A stretch of 64,000 nt of DNA. It comes from Candidatus Vicinibacter affinis (GTDB taxonomy: Bacteria > Bacteroidota > Bacteroidia > Chitinophagales > Saprospiraceae). This document shows positions 28,590-37,755 of the stretch, piece after piece. The stretch lies in contig JADJNH010000007.1 in the NCBI GenBank assembly GCA_016714365.1, positions 186,001 to 250,000 of the forward strand, in the 5' to 3' direction. The notes under the pieces are model-generated. The model saw only the letters and a program-made list of their open reading frames with translations. It made no database searches and was not told the DNA's origin. Made by a program: the position numbers and the translations under genes. The first letter of the stretch is position 1; each line of letters opens with the position of its first letter.

Positions 28590-31391
28590 ATGAGTAAAAA
28601 TATCTACAGCTTAACTGTCCAGCTGTTCATCTTTTTGGAGTCAGCGATTTCAGAATTTTGTAAAATTTTGAGTTTCTCAAGTATGATGGGGCTTCTCCTC
28701 CTATTGGCTATGAGCTCACCATCATTTAGCCAACCATGCCTCAAAGATACTACTCCGCCTAAATTGGATCTTTTTCAGGACTTGGAGTGGATCATGAATC
28801 CATCTCAACCATACCTGACTACTGCAGATCTCATCAAATCTCTTGATGATGATTGTGACTCTTCTCCAAGATCCCATTTTAGAAAACCCATTACCTCAAA
28901 ATTTTATCCAATCCACTACGCCAACATAGGAAAAAAAGAATATGTACAAATATATGCTTTTGACAAAACCGGAAACAGAGCTGTATCTAATACATTGCTT
29001 CATGTAATTTCTCCGGATTGTGCAAATGACAAGATACCACCCATAGTCAATTGCAAAAAATATGCTCAATTTGTGATAGACATTTCTGTTAAAATTCTTG
29101 CAAAGGATTTGGTCCTTCCGGAATATTGGGAGAATTGTGGCGGTGTAAATTTCTCCTTTGATTCCCTCCAAATCAGTGACACGCTGGTTAGAGATCAAAC
29201 ATTTATAAATAAGGATGAATTAATAAAAGTATTTTGCAGAGACGAAGCCGGAAACATCAACTCTTGTTTGATTAATGTAGCTTATATCAATGTCGTTGAT
29301 CCTTGCGCGCTGGATTCTGTTGCTCCAGTTATGAAGTGTAAAAAAGAAATTACAGTTGACATGGGTGAAAATTCCTATAAAGAAATCAAAATAAATGAAG
29401 TATTATTAGAAACTTCGGACAATTGTTCTAAAGTTTTTACTTCATTTTCACCAAATGGTATGAGCGACAAGGTAGTAATCGGCAAATTTAATGGCAATGG
29501 AATCTTTAATTTATATTGTACGGACAATTCTGGAAATCAACGCTACTGTACGTTCAAGATAAACATTCAATCCTCCCTTCCGGACTGCAACAACGATCAT
29601 TCAGCACCTTTCCTTCAATGCAAGGAATCAATGGATATCTATTTACTGGGTAAGAATGACAGTTTGCGACCTGATGACTTTATAAATTTATTGTCTGACA
29701 ATTGTGATTCCAATCCTGTACTGTCTTTTACAGAAAATAATATTCTGTCTTCTATTGCGATCCCAAAAAATAAAGCCGGCACAACAGAACAACTGATTGT
29801 TTATGCCAATGATCAATCAAAAAATCAATCTCAATGCATTACCCATGTAAGGTATATCCCTCTATTTCATTGCCTTGGGGATTCAATTCCTCCTACTTTA
29901 AAGTGTGGACCGAATCCTATTGTTTATTTTTCAGATTATGATGAAAAAATTTTTATGTCCAACTTTTTGGATGTAGCTTATGACCATTGTTCAGCTGTAA
30001 ACTTGAGCTTTGATCTGGAAGGAAAAGTAAAATTTCTGTCCAATTATTCAGATTTGTATGGCATTCACTCAAGTTTTGGAGAAATATCCATATACGGTAA
30101 AGATGCTTTAGGGAATTTATCCGTGGCAAATTGTAAATATCAAAGAATAAAAATGCCATATATATTTAAAATACCGGTAAAATTATTTTCCAATTTTGAA
30201 GATGAAGATTTTGAAAAAGTTAAAATTATCGTTACAACTGAGACAGGAAACCAAACCATTACCAATATAAAAAAAGACCCAAGTCCATATATTAATTTCT
30301 ACGTTCATGAAAATGAAAAAATTATCAACCTTGCTATAGATTTTCCAAAGGATAGTTTTGAGAACTTTTATATAAGGACCATTGACAGATTTGAAGTTCA
30401 ATCCATCATCCTTGGTACTTCCAAATTCAACCAACCTTATAATTTTGTGTTGGCCGATTCTGATTGCAATGGAGAAATAAATATTTTAGATATTTATCAA
30501 CAGCGTGAATTCCAACTAGGCAAACTTTTGAATGACAGCTGTATTGGACTTTTTAAAGGTCTGTTCATAGATAAATCCGGAAATGTACTTGGAAATTCAA
30601 TTCAATTTAATACTTCACAATCAGATACCTCTAGCGTGGTTCTTAGTATTATCGGAAACCTTTACAAGGAAGAAGTTGGACATACTGCCAACAAACTAAA
30701 CCCAATTAGGGTATTTGACGGAGACAAGCTATTTCTAAGTACAAAAAATATTAATTGTCAATCCGGCCAGCATTATAATATTGAATTTGTGATGTCTGAT
30801 TCGATGCTGTACAGCGGATTACAGTTAAATATTCCCTACGACTCTTCCTTACTTATTTTGGATACCATTTATTCAAATTTGAACTTGAGGTCCAGAGATT
30901 ACCATAAAAGTATTGGGGATGTAAAAATAGCATGGGTGAATTTTTTAAATCCAACACTTGGAAGTATTGCTCCAAGCCTAAGTTTGGGTTTCACTGCAAA
31001 GAATGATTTTAAACTCAGTGATGCCATAAGGGACGACTACCAGTCAATTAGCAATTTTGCGATGGATAATAATTCCAAAGTGCGTCCAATTAAAATTGAT
31101 TTTTCCGACATCAATCAAAATCATGAAAGTGCGTCCGAAGCTAATTACATTTTTTGCTTTCCCAATCCAACTACGGAAAATGTTTCTATTGTAGGTAAAA
31201 TGGAAAGTACTTCGAATTGCACAATGGATATCTATGATGCAGGTGGCCTGTTAACCAATCGCCAACTAATAAATCTTTCGGATGGTCGTATTCAGCATGA
31301 AATTAGATTTGAGCACAATGGATTGTATCTTGTAAAAATAATTAGTGACAATGGAACTACACTTACCCACAAAATATTGGTAAGTAAATAA
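28590..31391 (+). CDS. Large secreted HYR-like repeat protein with dockerin-like, cohesin-like and T9SS type A sorting domains
   Basis: The 933-residue product has an unusually long N-region of about 31 residues before the hydrophobic signal core (MMGLLLLLAMSSPSFS-Q). At least five Cys-containing units follow, opening with D-x-x-P-P or similar (DTTPPKLDL, DKIPPIVNC, DSVAPVMKC, HSAPFLQC, DSIPPTLKC) and often containing DNC or DxCD. This is the pattern of HYR-type immunoglobulin-like repeats. A dockerin-like half-repeat (DSDCNGEINILDIYQ) lies near 625. A cohesin-like segment lies at about 730-830, and a type A sorting domain ends the protein (CFPNPTTENVSIVG, HNGLYLVKII). It resembles a smaller version of the giants at 37.7-51.6 kb. 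Probably surface-exposed. The binding partner is unknown. Confidence 0.85.
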   Translation: MSKNIYSLTVQLFIFLESAISEFCKILSFSSMMGLLLLLAMSSPSFSQPCLKDTTPPKLDLFQDLEWIMNPSQPYLTTADLIKSLDDDCDSSPRSHFRKPITSKFYPIHYANIGKKEYVQIYAFDKTGNRAVSNTLLHVISPDCANDKIPPIVNCKKYAQFVIDISVKILAKDLVLPEYWENCGGVNFSFDSLQISDTLVRDQTFINKDELIKVFCRDEAGNINSCLINVAYINVVDPCALDSVAPVMKCKKEITVDMGENSYKEIKINEVLLETSDNCSKVFTSFSPNGMSDKVVIGKFNGNGIFNLYCTDNSGNQRYCTFKINIQSSLPDCNNDHSAPFLQCKESMDIYLLGKNDSLRPDDFINLLSDNCDSNPVLSFTENNILSSIAIPKNKAGTTEQLIVYANDQSKNQSQCITHVRYIPLFHCLGDSIPPTLKCGPNPIVYFSDYDEKIFMSNFLDVAYDHCSAVNLSFDLEGKVKFLSNYSDLYGIHSSFGEISIYGKDALGNLSVANCKYQRIKMPYIFKIPVKLFSNFEDEDFEKVKIIVTTETGNQTITNIKKDPSPYINFYVHENEKIINLAIDFPKDSFENFYIRTIDRFEVQSIILGTSKFNQPYNFVLADSDCNGEINILDIYQQREFQLGKLLNDSCIGLFKGLFIDKSGNVLGNSIQFNTSQSDTSSVVLSIIGNLYKEEVGHTANKLNPIRVFDGDKLFLSTKNINCQSGQHYNIEFVMSDSMLYSGLQLNIPYDSSLLILDTIYSNLNLRSRDYHKSIGDVKIAWVNFLNPTLGSIAPSLSLGFTAKNDFKLSDAIRDDYQSISNFAMDNNSKVRPIKIDFSDINQNHESASEANYIFCFPNPTTENVSIVGKMESTSNCTMDIYDAGGLLTNRQLINLSDGRIQHEIRFEHNGLYLVKIISDNGTTLTHKILVSK

Positions 31392-31458
31392 ACTGGCTTT
31401 ATCGATCTTATATCAATCTAAGCAAATTTTTGCCAGAAAATTATACTTCTTTTGATGT

Positions 31459-33354
31459 TCAAATCAACCTGCTGTGTTTTCTACTGTATAAAAAGTAAAT
31501 AAATAATCCCACCACCAACCAGCTGGCAAATCCTATCCAATTCTTCACCGGAATCTGGGCCATCATATACAAACAACTCAAGACACCCAGGACCGGAATG
31601 AGGGAAAGATTTTTCAAGAAGGATAACACGGTCATGATTAAAAGAATGAGCGTAAAAATCCACATGGGAATATTGTGTGTAAATCTTTCCCAGCGGGACT
31701 CGTAAATCATATGCACCGGAAGTGCCACTTGTTTCATGAGCTTAGTATATGCTTCAGGTTCCATAGCTTTCAAATAAGATACAAGATCAGAGCCCGCTGC
31801 TGTATAATCCTTAGGATGATAATACATTACATGATTGCGAAGCATGTCCACTTGTGTGCTGTCCATGTCCAATAAAATATCGGTAGCTTCTACAGCCTGT
31901 GGCTCATTCTTTACAAAGGATATAAAATCATCGTGATGATTTCGGTATAGAAAAATAATCATCAGCACCAAGGAAGCAGGAATAATCCATTTAGAATTAA
32001 TGTAAGGTGTTTTAAATTTCGCAGGTGGCAAGTCCTTTCGTCCATGAATCATCAATACACCGCCGCAAACCAAAACAAAAGCAAACAACGTTCCGATGGA
32101 GCATAAATCTGTGACGGTGGTAAGATTAAAAAATAATGCCGGCACTGCTGTTATAAAACCGACAACGATGGTTGAAAATGAAGGCGTCTTGTATCGTGGA
32201 TGAATTTTGCTGAAAGCCGGTGGCAATAATCCATCCCGACTCATGGACATCCAGATCCGTGGTTGTCCAAGCTGAAATACCAACAATACGGATGCCATGG
32301 CAATGATTGCACTCACTGCAATAATTCCACTCATCCAATCAAGGTGCAACTTTGCAAAAACAAATGCCAGAGGATCGCCCACTGCAAGTTCAGAATACTT
32401 AACCATTCCGGTCAGCACCAACGCAATCAGGACATACAAGATGGTACAAATGATGATGGCATACATCATACTTCTTGGTAGGTCTCGTTGAGGATTCTTA
32501 CACTCTTCTGCGGTAGTCGAAATGGCATCAAATCCGATGTAGGCAAAAAACACAGCAGACACTCCTTTAAGAACCCCTCCAATTCCATTCGGCATGAATG
32601 GATCCCAATTCTGTGGATTAACATAAAATGCCCCCACAATAATGACTGCAATAACGATGAGTATTTTTATCACCACCATAATGTTACTAGCATTGCGGGA
32701 TTCTTTAATCCCTATGTAAACCAACCAGGTAATGATAAAAATGATCAACAAAGCCGGAAGATCCGCGACAAAGTGGAATCCACCCAGTACAGGCGCTGAC
32801 AGATAGGCCTGATAGGCAAGCTGCATATTCATTCCGAGATTCTCCAATGGGGTGCCGGCCTTCATCAAGCCTTCTGCTTCCATATAGCCATTGTGCGCAG
32901 TAAAATAATCCATTTGCATCCATTGTGGAAGATGGATACCAAGTCCGGATAGAAATCCGCAAAAATAGTCACTCCATGAGATGGCAACTGTGATGTTGCC
33001 AATGGCATATTCCATAATCAAAGCCCATCCAATAATCCAGGCGAATATTTCGCCAAAGGCAACATATGAATACGTGTATGCACTGCCGGAAACCGGAATC
33101 ATGCTGGCAAATTCAGCATAACAAAATGCAGCAAATCCACAAGCCACCGCAGTAAACAAAAATAGAAACACTACGCCAGGACCTCCTTCAGCTGCAGCGG
33201 TACCTATGGTACTAAAAATTCCCGCACCCACTATTGCTGCAATGCCCAATGCTGTAAGGTCCTTTACAGAAAGGACTTTGTGCATATGATCATCATGCAA
33301 ACTCTCATCTCCAATTTGGCTGATTTTTTTTCGTCTGAATATACCCTTGAACAT
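31459..33354 (-). CDS. APC-superfamily amino acid permease
   Basis: The 631-residue inner-membrane protein has about 12-14 hydrophobic segments. TM1 carries the substrate-binding glycine motif (GIAAIVGAGIFSTIG, residues 36-50), followed by the family signature SMIPVSGSAYTYSYVAFGE and a cytoplasmic loop ending FDAISTTAEECKNPQRDLPR. This matches the YfnA/cationic amino acid transporter group, which are proton-coupled or exchange carriers. It is longer than the usual 450-500 residues, with an insertion after TM3 and a charged segment before the last helices. The substrate cannot be told from sequence. Arginine or another cationic amino acid would fit the arginine decarboxylase gene encoded nearby on the other strand, but that is an inference. 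Confidence 0.88.
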   Translation of the reverse strand: MFKGIFRRKKISQIGDESLHDDHMHKVLSVKDLTALGIAAIVGAGIFSTIGTAAAEGGPGVVFLFLFTAVACGFAAFCYAEFASMIPVSGSAYTYSYVAFGEIFAWIIGWALIMEYAIGNITVAISWSDYFCGFLSGLGIHLPQWMQMDYFTAHNGYMEAEGLMKAGTPLENLGMNMQLAYQAYLSAPVLGGFHFVADLPALLIIFIITWLVYIGIKESRNASNIMVVIKILIVIAVIIVGAFYVNPQNWDPFMPNGIGGVLKGVSAVFFAYIGFDAISTTAEECKNPQRDLPRSMMYAIIICTILYVLIALVLTGMVKYSELAVGDPLAFVFAKLHLDWMSGIIAVSAIIAMASVLLVFQLGQPRIWMSMSRDGLLPPAFSKIHPRYKTPSFSTIVVGFITAVPALFFNLTTVTDLCSIGTLFAFVLVCGGVLMIHGRKDLPPAKFKTPYINSKWIIPASLVLMIIFLYRNHHDDFISFVKNEPQAVEATDILLDMDSTQVDMLRNHVMYYHPKDYTAAGSDLVSYLKAMEPEAYTKLMKQVALPVHMIYESRWERFTHNIPMWIFTLILLIMTVLSFLKNLSLIPVLGVLSCLYMMAQIPVKNWIGFASWLVVGLFIYFLYSRKHSRLI

Positions 33355-33433
33355 TGGTTGGCCGTTTTAATCTGAAATTTGATCAGTAAACATACAAAAA
33401 CTAGTTATTACAGACCTAAATTTGAATTCAGGG

Positions 33434-33463
33434 TTTGATAATTTTCATAATTGTCTATTTTTG
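33434..33463 (+). promoter_or_regulatory. Bacteroidota-type promoter of the haem-motif lipoprotein gene
   Basis: TTTG at 33434-33437 and TATTTTTG at 33456-33463 are separated by 18 nt, close to the -33/-7 consensus of Bacteroidota sigma-A. The start codon follows 34 nt after the -7 element. Confidence 0.7.
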
Positions 33464-33497
33464 AGCTCCTTTATTAAAATCTTTAACTATTAACCTC

Positions 33498-33860
33498 ATG
33501 AAACTTTCCGCACTGATATTGATCTCAGGTTTGATTTTGACCATTGCTTCTTGCACCGATGATTCAGGCAGCTCAAATGATTGTGCCGGCATCGTTGCCA
33601 CCTACAGCACTACCGTAAAGTCTGTACTGGATGCATCTTGTGCATTGGCAGGTTGTCATTCAGGTGCCAATCCGGCCAACGGTTTTAATTTTTCCAATTA
33701 TGCGGGCGCAAAATCTGTAGCCACCACCTCAGGAGAAAAAATTCTTTGTGCCATTAATCAAAGCGGCAATTGTTCTCCAATGCCTAAAGGAGACAGTAAA
33801 CTGGAGGCCACCACTATAAAGCTAATAACCTGCTGGGTGGACGCCGGTGCGCCTCAATAA
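33498..33860 (+). CDS. Small lipoprotein with cytochrome c-like haem motif
   Basis: The 120-residue product has a lipoprotein signal with a lipobox ending in IASC at about residue 18, so it is membrane-anchored. The region VKSVLDASCALAGCHSG contains a CxxxxCH motif, and MPKG at about 94 is placed like the distal Met ligand of class I cytochromes. Canonical haem attachment is CxxCH, so this may be a degenerate or variant cytochrome, as in some 'cytochrome c domain-containing' lipoproteins of Bacteroidota. Haem binding is uncertain. It has its own good promoter, and the polyamine genes follow 128 nt downstream. Confidence 0.65.
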   Translation: MKLSALILISGLILTIASCTDDSGSSNDCAGIVATYSTTVKSVLDASCALAGCHSGANPANGFNFSNYAGAKSVATTSGEKILCAINQSGNCSPMPKGDSKLEATTIKLITCWVDAGAPQ

Positions 33861-33956
33861 TAATTGAATGGCTCGCAATCTGAGTTGTACACCCTTTCGA
33901 TCAATAATATATTTGAATCAGGATTAAGAATTTACCACATTAACGGGCATAAATAG

Positions 33957-33964
33957 TATTTTTG
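33957..33964 (+). promoter_or_regulatory. -7 element before the polyamine gene cluster
   Basis: TATTTTTG fits the TAnnTTTG consensus and lies 24 nt before the arginine decarboxylase start at 33989. No good TTTG lies at the expected upstream distance. The nearest is TTTA at 33931, with a 22-nt spacer. Confidence 0.5.
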
Positions 33965-33988
33965 GCCTCTACTATACGATTCGACTAA

Positions 33989-35392
33989 ATGGTACACAAT
34001 AAATACTTTGATCTCATAGATCAATCCTATTACTTTCCCCAGGATGGCTTTGATCTGGAAAAAGATGAATTGATCTTTAACGGGATTCCACTCATGATGC
34101 TGATTGAGAAATATGGCACCCCTTTTAAAATGACCTATCTCCCCAAAATCGGAGACCAAATTAAAAAAGCCAAAAATTTCTTCAATAAATCCATGAAGTC
34201 CGTGGGTTACAAAGGCAAATATTTTTATTGCTATTGCACCAAGTGCTGCCATTTCTCTTATGTGTTGGAAGAAGTGCTGCAGCATGATGTACAGCTTGAA
34301 ACATCTTCTGCTTTTGACATCGACCTTATTCTGAATTTATACAAAAACGGCAAAATAGATAAAGAAAGAATCATTGTCAACAATGGATTTAAAACCAAAC
34401 AATATCTTCACAACATTGCCAATCTGATTAATTCCGGGTTCAAAAATGTAATCCCCGTTATTGATAATAAATTTGAATTTGATTCCTACGAACAAATGGT
34501 TCATAAAAAAACCAAAATGGGCATTCGGGTTGCAACAGAAGAGGAACCAATGTTTGAATTTTATACTTCAAGACTGGGCATCAGATCATCTGAAATTGTG
34601 CAGTTTTGCAAAGACAGGTTCACCAACCATTCGAAGTTTGAATTGAACATGCTGCATTTTTTTGTTGATACCGGTATTAAGGATACTACTTATTATTGGG
34701 GCGAACTTAAGAAAGGAATTAAAACATATATTGAATTAAAAAAGAATTTTTCTTCTCTTCAGGCCATTAATATTGGAGGGGGACTTCCCATTAGAAATTC
34801 ACTGGGTTTTGAATTTGATTACAAGTACATGATCCACCAAATCGTGCAACTGCTCAAGGAAGCCTGTGAAGAAGAAAACATTGAAGAACCGGATATCTAT
34901 ACTGAATTTGGAAAATATACAGTTGGAGAAAGCGGTGCTACCATATTCTCGGTGTTGGAACAAAAGCAGCAAAACGATTCTGAAATCTGGTACATGGTGG
35001 ACAACTCCTTGATGAACACTTTGCCCGATAGCTGGGGGATTGCAGAACGTTTTATTTTGCTGCCGGTCAACAAGTGGCACAACGAATATCGCAGAGTTAA
35101 CATTGGAGGATTGAGTTGTGACAATTCAGATTATTATAATACGGAAGCACAAAATCAACAATTGTTTTTACCTCAATACGAACGTGATGATAAAGAGCCT
35201 TTGTATTTAGGTTTTTTCCATACAGGAGCCTATCAGGATGCTTTGTCAGGTTATGGAGGTATAAAACATTGCCTCATTCCTTCCCCAAAACATTTGTTGG
35301 TGGATAGAGATGAAAATGGAAATCTGGTAGATTGGGTCTACAGTGAAGAGCAGACTGCAAAAGATATGCTAAAGATTCTGGGTTACAAATAG
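33989..35392 (+). CDS. Arginine decarboxylase, short Bacteroidota type (PLP fold III)
   Basis: The 467-residue protein belongs to the alanine-racemase-fold (type III) PLP decarboxylases, in the compact branch annotated as arginine decarboxylase in Bacteroidota. It would convert arginine to agmatine and CO2. Visible features are the lysine-containing strand YCYCTKCCHFSYVLEE at about 77-92 (presumed PLP Schiff base), LETSSAFDIDLI, the Gly-rich phosphate-binding segment INIGGGLPIRN, and a later TEFGKYTVGESGATIFSVLE. It is far shorter than enterobacterial SpeA, which has about 630-660 residues. An agmatinase-like gene begins 32 nt downstream and a deoxyhypusine-synthase-like gene follows that, supporting a polyamine role. 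Confidence 0.85.
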   Translation: MVHNKYFDLIDQSYYFPQDGFDLEKDELIFNGIPLMMLIEKYGTPFKMTYLPKIGDQIKKAKNFFNKSMKSVGYKGKYFYCYCTKCCHFSYVLEEVLQHDVQLETSSAFDIDLILNLYKNGKIDKERIIVNNGFKTKQYLHNIANLINSGFKNVIPVIDNKFEFDSYEQMVHKKTKMGIRVATEEEPMFEFYTSRLGIRSSEIVQFCKDRFTNHSKFELNMLHFFVDTGIKDTTYYWGELKKGIKTYIELKKNFSSLQAINIGGGLPIRNSLGFEFDYKYMIHQIVQLLKEACEEENIEEPDIYTEFGKYTVGESGATIFSVLEQKQQNDSEIWYMVDNSLMNTLPDSWGIAERFILLPVNKWHNEYRRVNIGGLSCDNSDYYNTEAQNQQLFLPQYERDDKEPLYLGFFHTGAYQDALSGYGGIKHCLIPSPKHLLVDRDENGNLVDWVYSEEQTAKDMLKILGYK

Positions 35393-35424
35393 AACTTATT
35401 TTTTTTAAAAACGGTTTTCAACAT

Positions 35425-36306
35425 ATGAATAAATCCTATAAGCTTGCCACTAAAACATATGCAGGCATTCCAGATAAATTCGCGAAAGCAGATAAAGCAG
35501 AGGTAATTCTTACTTCTATTCCTTATGATGGAACGAGTACCTGGGGTAAGGGTGCTGACAAGGGCTTTAAGGCCTTTCTATTTGCATCAGAGAATATGGA
35601 ACTGTTTGATATAGAAACCAACTCAGAGCCATACAAGCACGGAGTATTTCTCGAAAAGCCATTAGAGGTAAAAAATGACAGTCCGGAACAAATGGTTAAG
35701 AAGGTTTACAAAAAAACCAAGGACTTATTGAAAACAGAAAAGTTTCTGACTTTTTTTGGCGGAGAACATTCAGTCAGCATAGGAATATTAAGAGCATTCG
35801 CTGAAAAGTATGACAATCTTACCGTACTTCAGTTGGATGCACATACTGACTTAAGACAAGAATATCATGGAAGCAAATACAACCATGCCTGTGCCGTCGC
35901 TGAAGCTCAGAGAGATACCAATCTTATCCAAGTTGGAATCCGAAGTATGGACATTGAAGAAAAAAAATACCTAGAGCCTACCAAAGTCTATTTTGCACAT
36001 AACATCATGGACAATGATTACTGGATGGAAGAATCCATCAAAAAAATGACTGATAAAGTTTACATCACTTTGGATCTCGATGTATTTGATTCATCATTGA
36101 TGCCCAGTACCGGGACTCCGGAACCCGGGGGGATGGAATGGTACCAGGTGTTGCAATATTTGCGCATGGTATTCCAAAGGAAAGAGGTGGTTGGATTTGA
36201 TATTGTCGAACTCGCACCCAATCCTAATAATCCTGCGCCAGATTTTTTGACAGCTAAGCTTTACTACAAAATGCTTGCTTATTTATTTGACAAAAAAAGA
36301 TCTTAA
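35425..36306 (+). CDS. Agmatinase-like ureohydrolase
   Basis: The 293-residue protein is of the arginase/agmatinase family, binuclear Mn enzymes that hydrolyse agmatine to putrescine and urea. The metal ligands are all present: H115 in GGEHS, D138, H140 and D142 in DAHTD, and D217 and D219 in LDLDVFD. The His of YNHACAV (H154) and the ETPEPGG-like loop (GTPEPGGMEWY) are also in place. Agmatine rather than arginine is inferred from the upstream arginine decarboxylase. The next gene starts one nucleotide after this stop (TAA-A-ATG), so translation is probably coupled. Confidence 0.88.
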   Translation: MNKSYKLATKTYAGIPDKFAKADKAEVILTSIPYDGTSTWGKGADKGFKAFLFASENMELFDIETNSEPYKHGVFLEKPLEVKNDSPEQMVKKVYKKTKDLLKTEKFLTFFGGEHSVSIGILRAFAEKYDNLTVLQLDAHTDLRQEYHGSKYNHACAVAEAQRDTNLIQVGIRSMDIEEKKYLEPTKVYFAHNIMDNDYWMEESIKKMTDKVYITLDLDVFDSSLMPSTGTPEPGGMEWYQVLQYLRMVFQRKEVVGFDIVELAPNPNNPAPDFLTAKLYYKMLAYLFDKKRS

Positions 36307-36307
36307 A

Positions 36308-37282
36308 ATGAACAAGGGTCCTGTTTCTCAATTTATTGCTCATCATTACAGACATTTTAATGCAGCCGCACTCCTGGATGCAGCCAAAGGGTATGAAACT
36401 CATTTACTGGAAGGAGGTAAGATGATGGTGACACTTGCAGGAGCTATGAGCACTGCGGAGTTGGGGGTTTCGCTGGCTGAGATGATTCGCCAGGGAAAAG
36501 TAGATATTATCTCGTGTACAGGTGCCAATCTTGAAGAGGACCTCATGAATCTTGTGGCCCACAGTCACTATAAAAGAATTCCAAATTACCGTGACCTTAC
36601 ACCAAAAGAAGAATGGGAGCTTCTTGAAAAAGGCCTCAACAGAGTTACGGATACTTGTATTCCGGAGGAGGAAGCCTTTAGAAGACTCCAAAAACACATT
36701 TTTGATTTATGGAAAGAAGCAGATGATTCAGGAGCGCGATATTTCCCGCACGAGTATATGTATAAAATGTTGCTCAGTGGTGTGCTTCAACAATATTATG
36801 AAATAGATCCGAAAAATTCCTGGATGATCGCAGCCGCTGAACGCAACTTACCAATCGTATGCCCGGGTTGGGAAGATTCCACTATGGGAAATATTTTTGC
36901 TTCCTATGTCATCAAGGCTGAAATTAAGGCCAGCACAATGAAAAGTGGAATAGAGTACATGGTTTACCTGTCTGATTGGTACAGAAAAAATTCTGCCGGA
37001 AAAGGGGTGGGATTTTTCCAGATTGGAGGAGGAATTGCAGGAGATTTTCCAATTTGTGTAGTACCTATGATGTATCAGGATCTCGAATGGCACGATGTTC
37101 CGTTTTGGTCTTATTTCTGTCAGATTTCAGACTCTACAACTTCATACGGTTCCTACTCTGGTGCCGTTCCCAATGAAAAAATAACCTGGGGTAAATTGGA
37201 CATCCATACGCCAAAGTTTATTGTAGAAAGTGATGCGACCATTGTAGCCCCTCTGATTTTTGCCTGGATTTTAGGTTGGTAA
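36308..37282 (+). CDS. Deoxyhypusine synthase-like protein (possible homospermidine or related polyamine synthase)
   Basis: The 324-residue product starts at ATG 36308; a longer frame from 36275 would overlap the agmatinase gene. It is homologous to deoxyhypusine synthase. The NAD-binding N-terminal part shows MVTLAGAMSTAELGVSLAEM and SCTGANLEEDLMNLVAH. The catalytic lysine motif is kept as ITWGK (K296), followed by FIVESDATIVAPLIFAW. In eukaryotes the enzyme transfers aminobutyl from spermidine to eIF5A. Bacteria lack eIF5A, and related proteins are known or suspected to make homospermidine-type polyamines. By my alignment, a key active-site His of the eukaryotic enzyme may be replaced by Gln near residue 238. 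Genomic context (arginine to agmatine to putrescine) favours polyamine synthesis. The exact product is unknown. Confidence 0.85.
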   Translation: MNKGPVSQFIAHHYRHFNAAALLDAAKGYETHLLEGGKMMVTLAGAMSTAELGVSLAEMIRQGKVDIISCTGANLEEDLMNLVAHSHYKRIPNYRDLTPKEEWELLEKGLNRVTDTCIPEEEAFRRLQKHIFDLWKEADDSGARYFPHEYMYKMLLSGVLQQYYEIDPKNSWMIAAAERNLPIVCPGWEDSTMGNIFASYVIKAEIKASTMKSGIEYMVYLSDWYRKNSAGKGVGFFQIGGGIAGDFPICVVPMMYQDLEWHDVPFWSYFCQISDSTTSYGSYSGAVPNEKITWGKLDIHTPKFIVESDATIVAPLIFAWILGW

Positions 37283-37610
37283 ATTAAATCCTCTATCCTT
37301 TAATTTCTCCTTTCTAGTTTGAAGGGTTCATAGCGTTCTTTTATTTGAAATTCGTTTGAGTTTTCGATCAGACTTTTATTCATGTGCTACTTGCCATTCA
37401 CCTCTTGCGTCTCCACCAGACCAATTAATTCTTATTACCTAAGTATCACTCATTTCATAATTACTTAATAATGCTCCGGTCTAGTTAAAGACCAAAGATT
37501 CTGCAATCGATTTTTCGTTGTTTGAATTTCACAAATAATATTTCGTTGGCCTTTACTATGTATGAATAAGCCTTAAAAATGGACTAATATTTTATTGACT
37601 TTTAGGGCAT
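37283..37610. other. Intergenic region with no gene recognised
   Basis: AT-rich spacer between the convergent polyamine and giant-protein genes. No clear terminator for the + strand operon, and no open frame worth naming. Confidence 0.5.
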
Positions 37611-37658
37611 AAAAAAAGCCCCTCATTTCGCTCTCCTTGCAGAGAGTTGATGAGAGGC
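37611..37658 (-). terminator. Intrinsic terminator of the first giant-gene operon
   Basis: On the - strand, a 9-bp stem (37650-37658 with 37618-37626, including one T-G pair) encloses an inner CTCTC/GAGAG stem and is followed by seven U (A-tract 37611-37617). This is a textbook Rho-independent terminator. Its copy at 45016-45063 serves the second operon. Confidence 0.88.
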
Positions 37659-37688
37659 CATCCCAAAAACCGATTTTACTTAGACAGG

Positions 37689-37712
37689 GCCTCCTCTATT
37701 TCTAGAGGAGGC
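37689..37712 (-). terminator. Second hairpin upstream of the first terminator
   Basis: A perfect 10-bp stem, GCCTCCTCTA with TAGAGGAGGC, has a 4-nt loop and sits between the stop codon at 37756 and the terminator proper. It lacks a U-run, so it may protect the mRNA 3' end or back up termination. It is identically repeated at 45094-45117. Confidence 0.7.
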
Positions 37713-37755
37713 ACCCGCTTTGTCTTATCGTCTCATGAAGACTTTAGTCAGTTGA

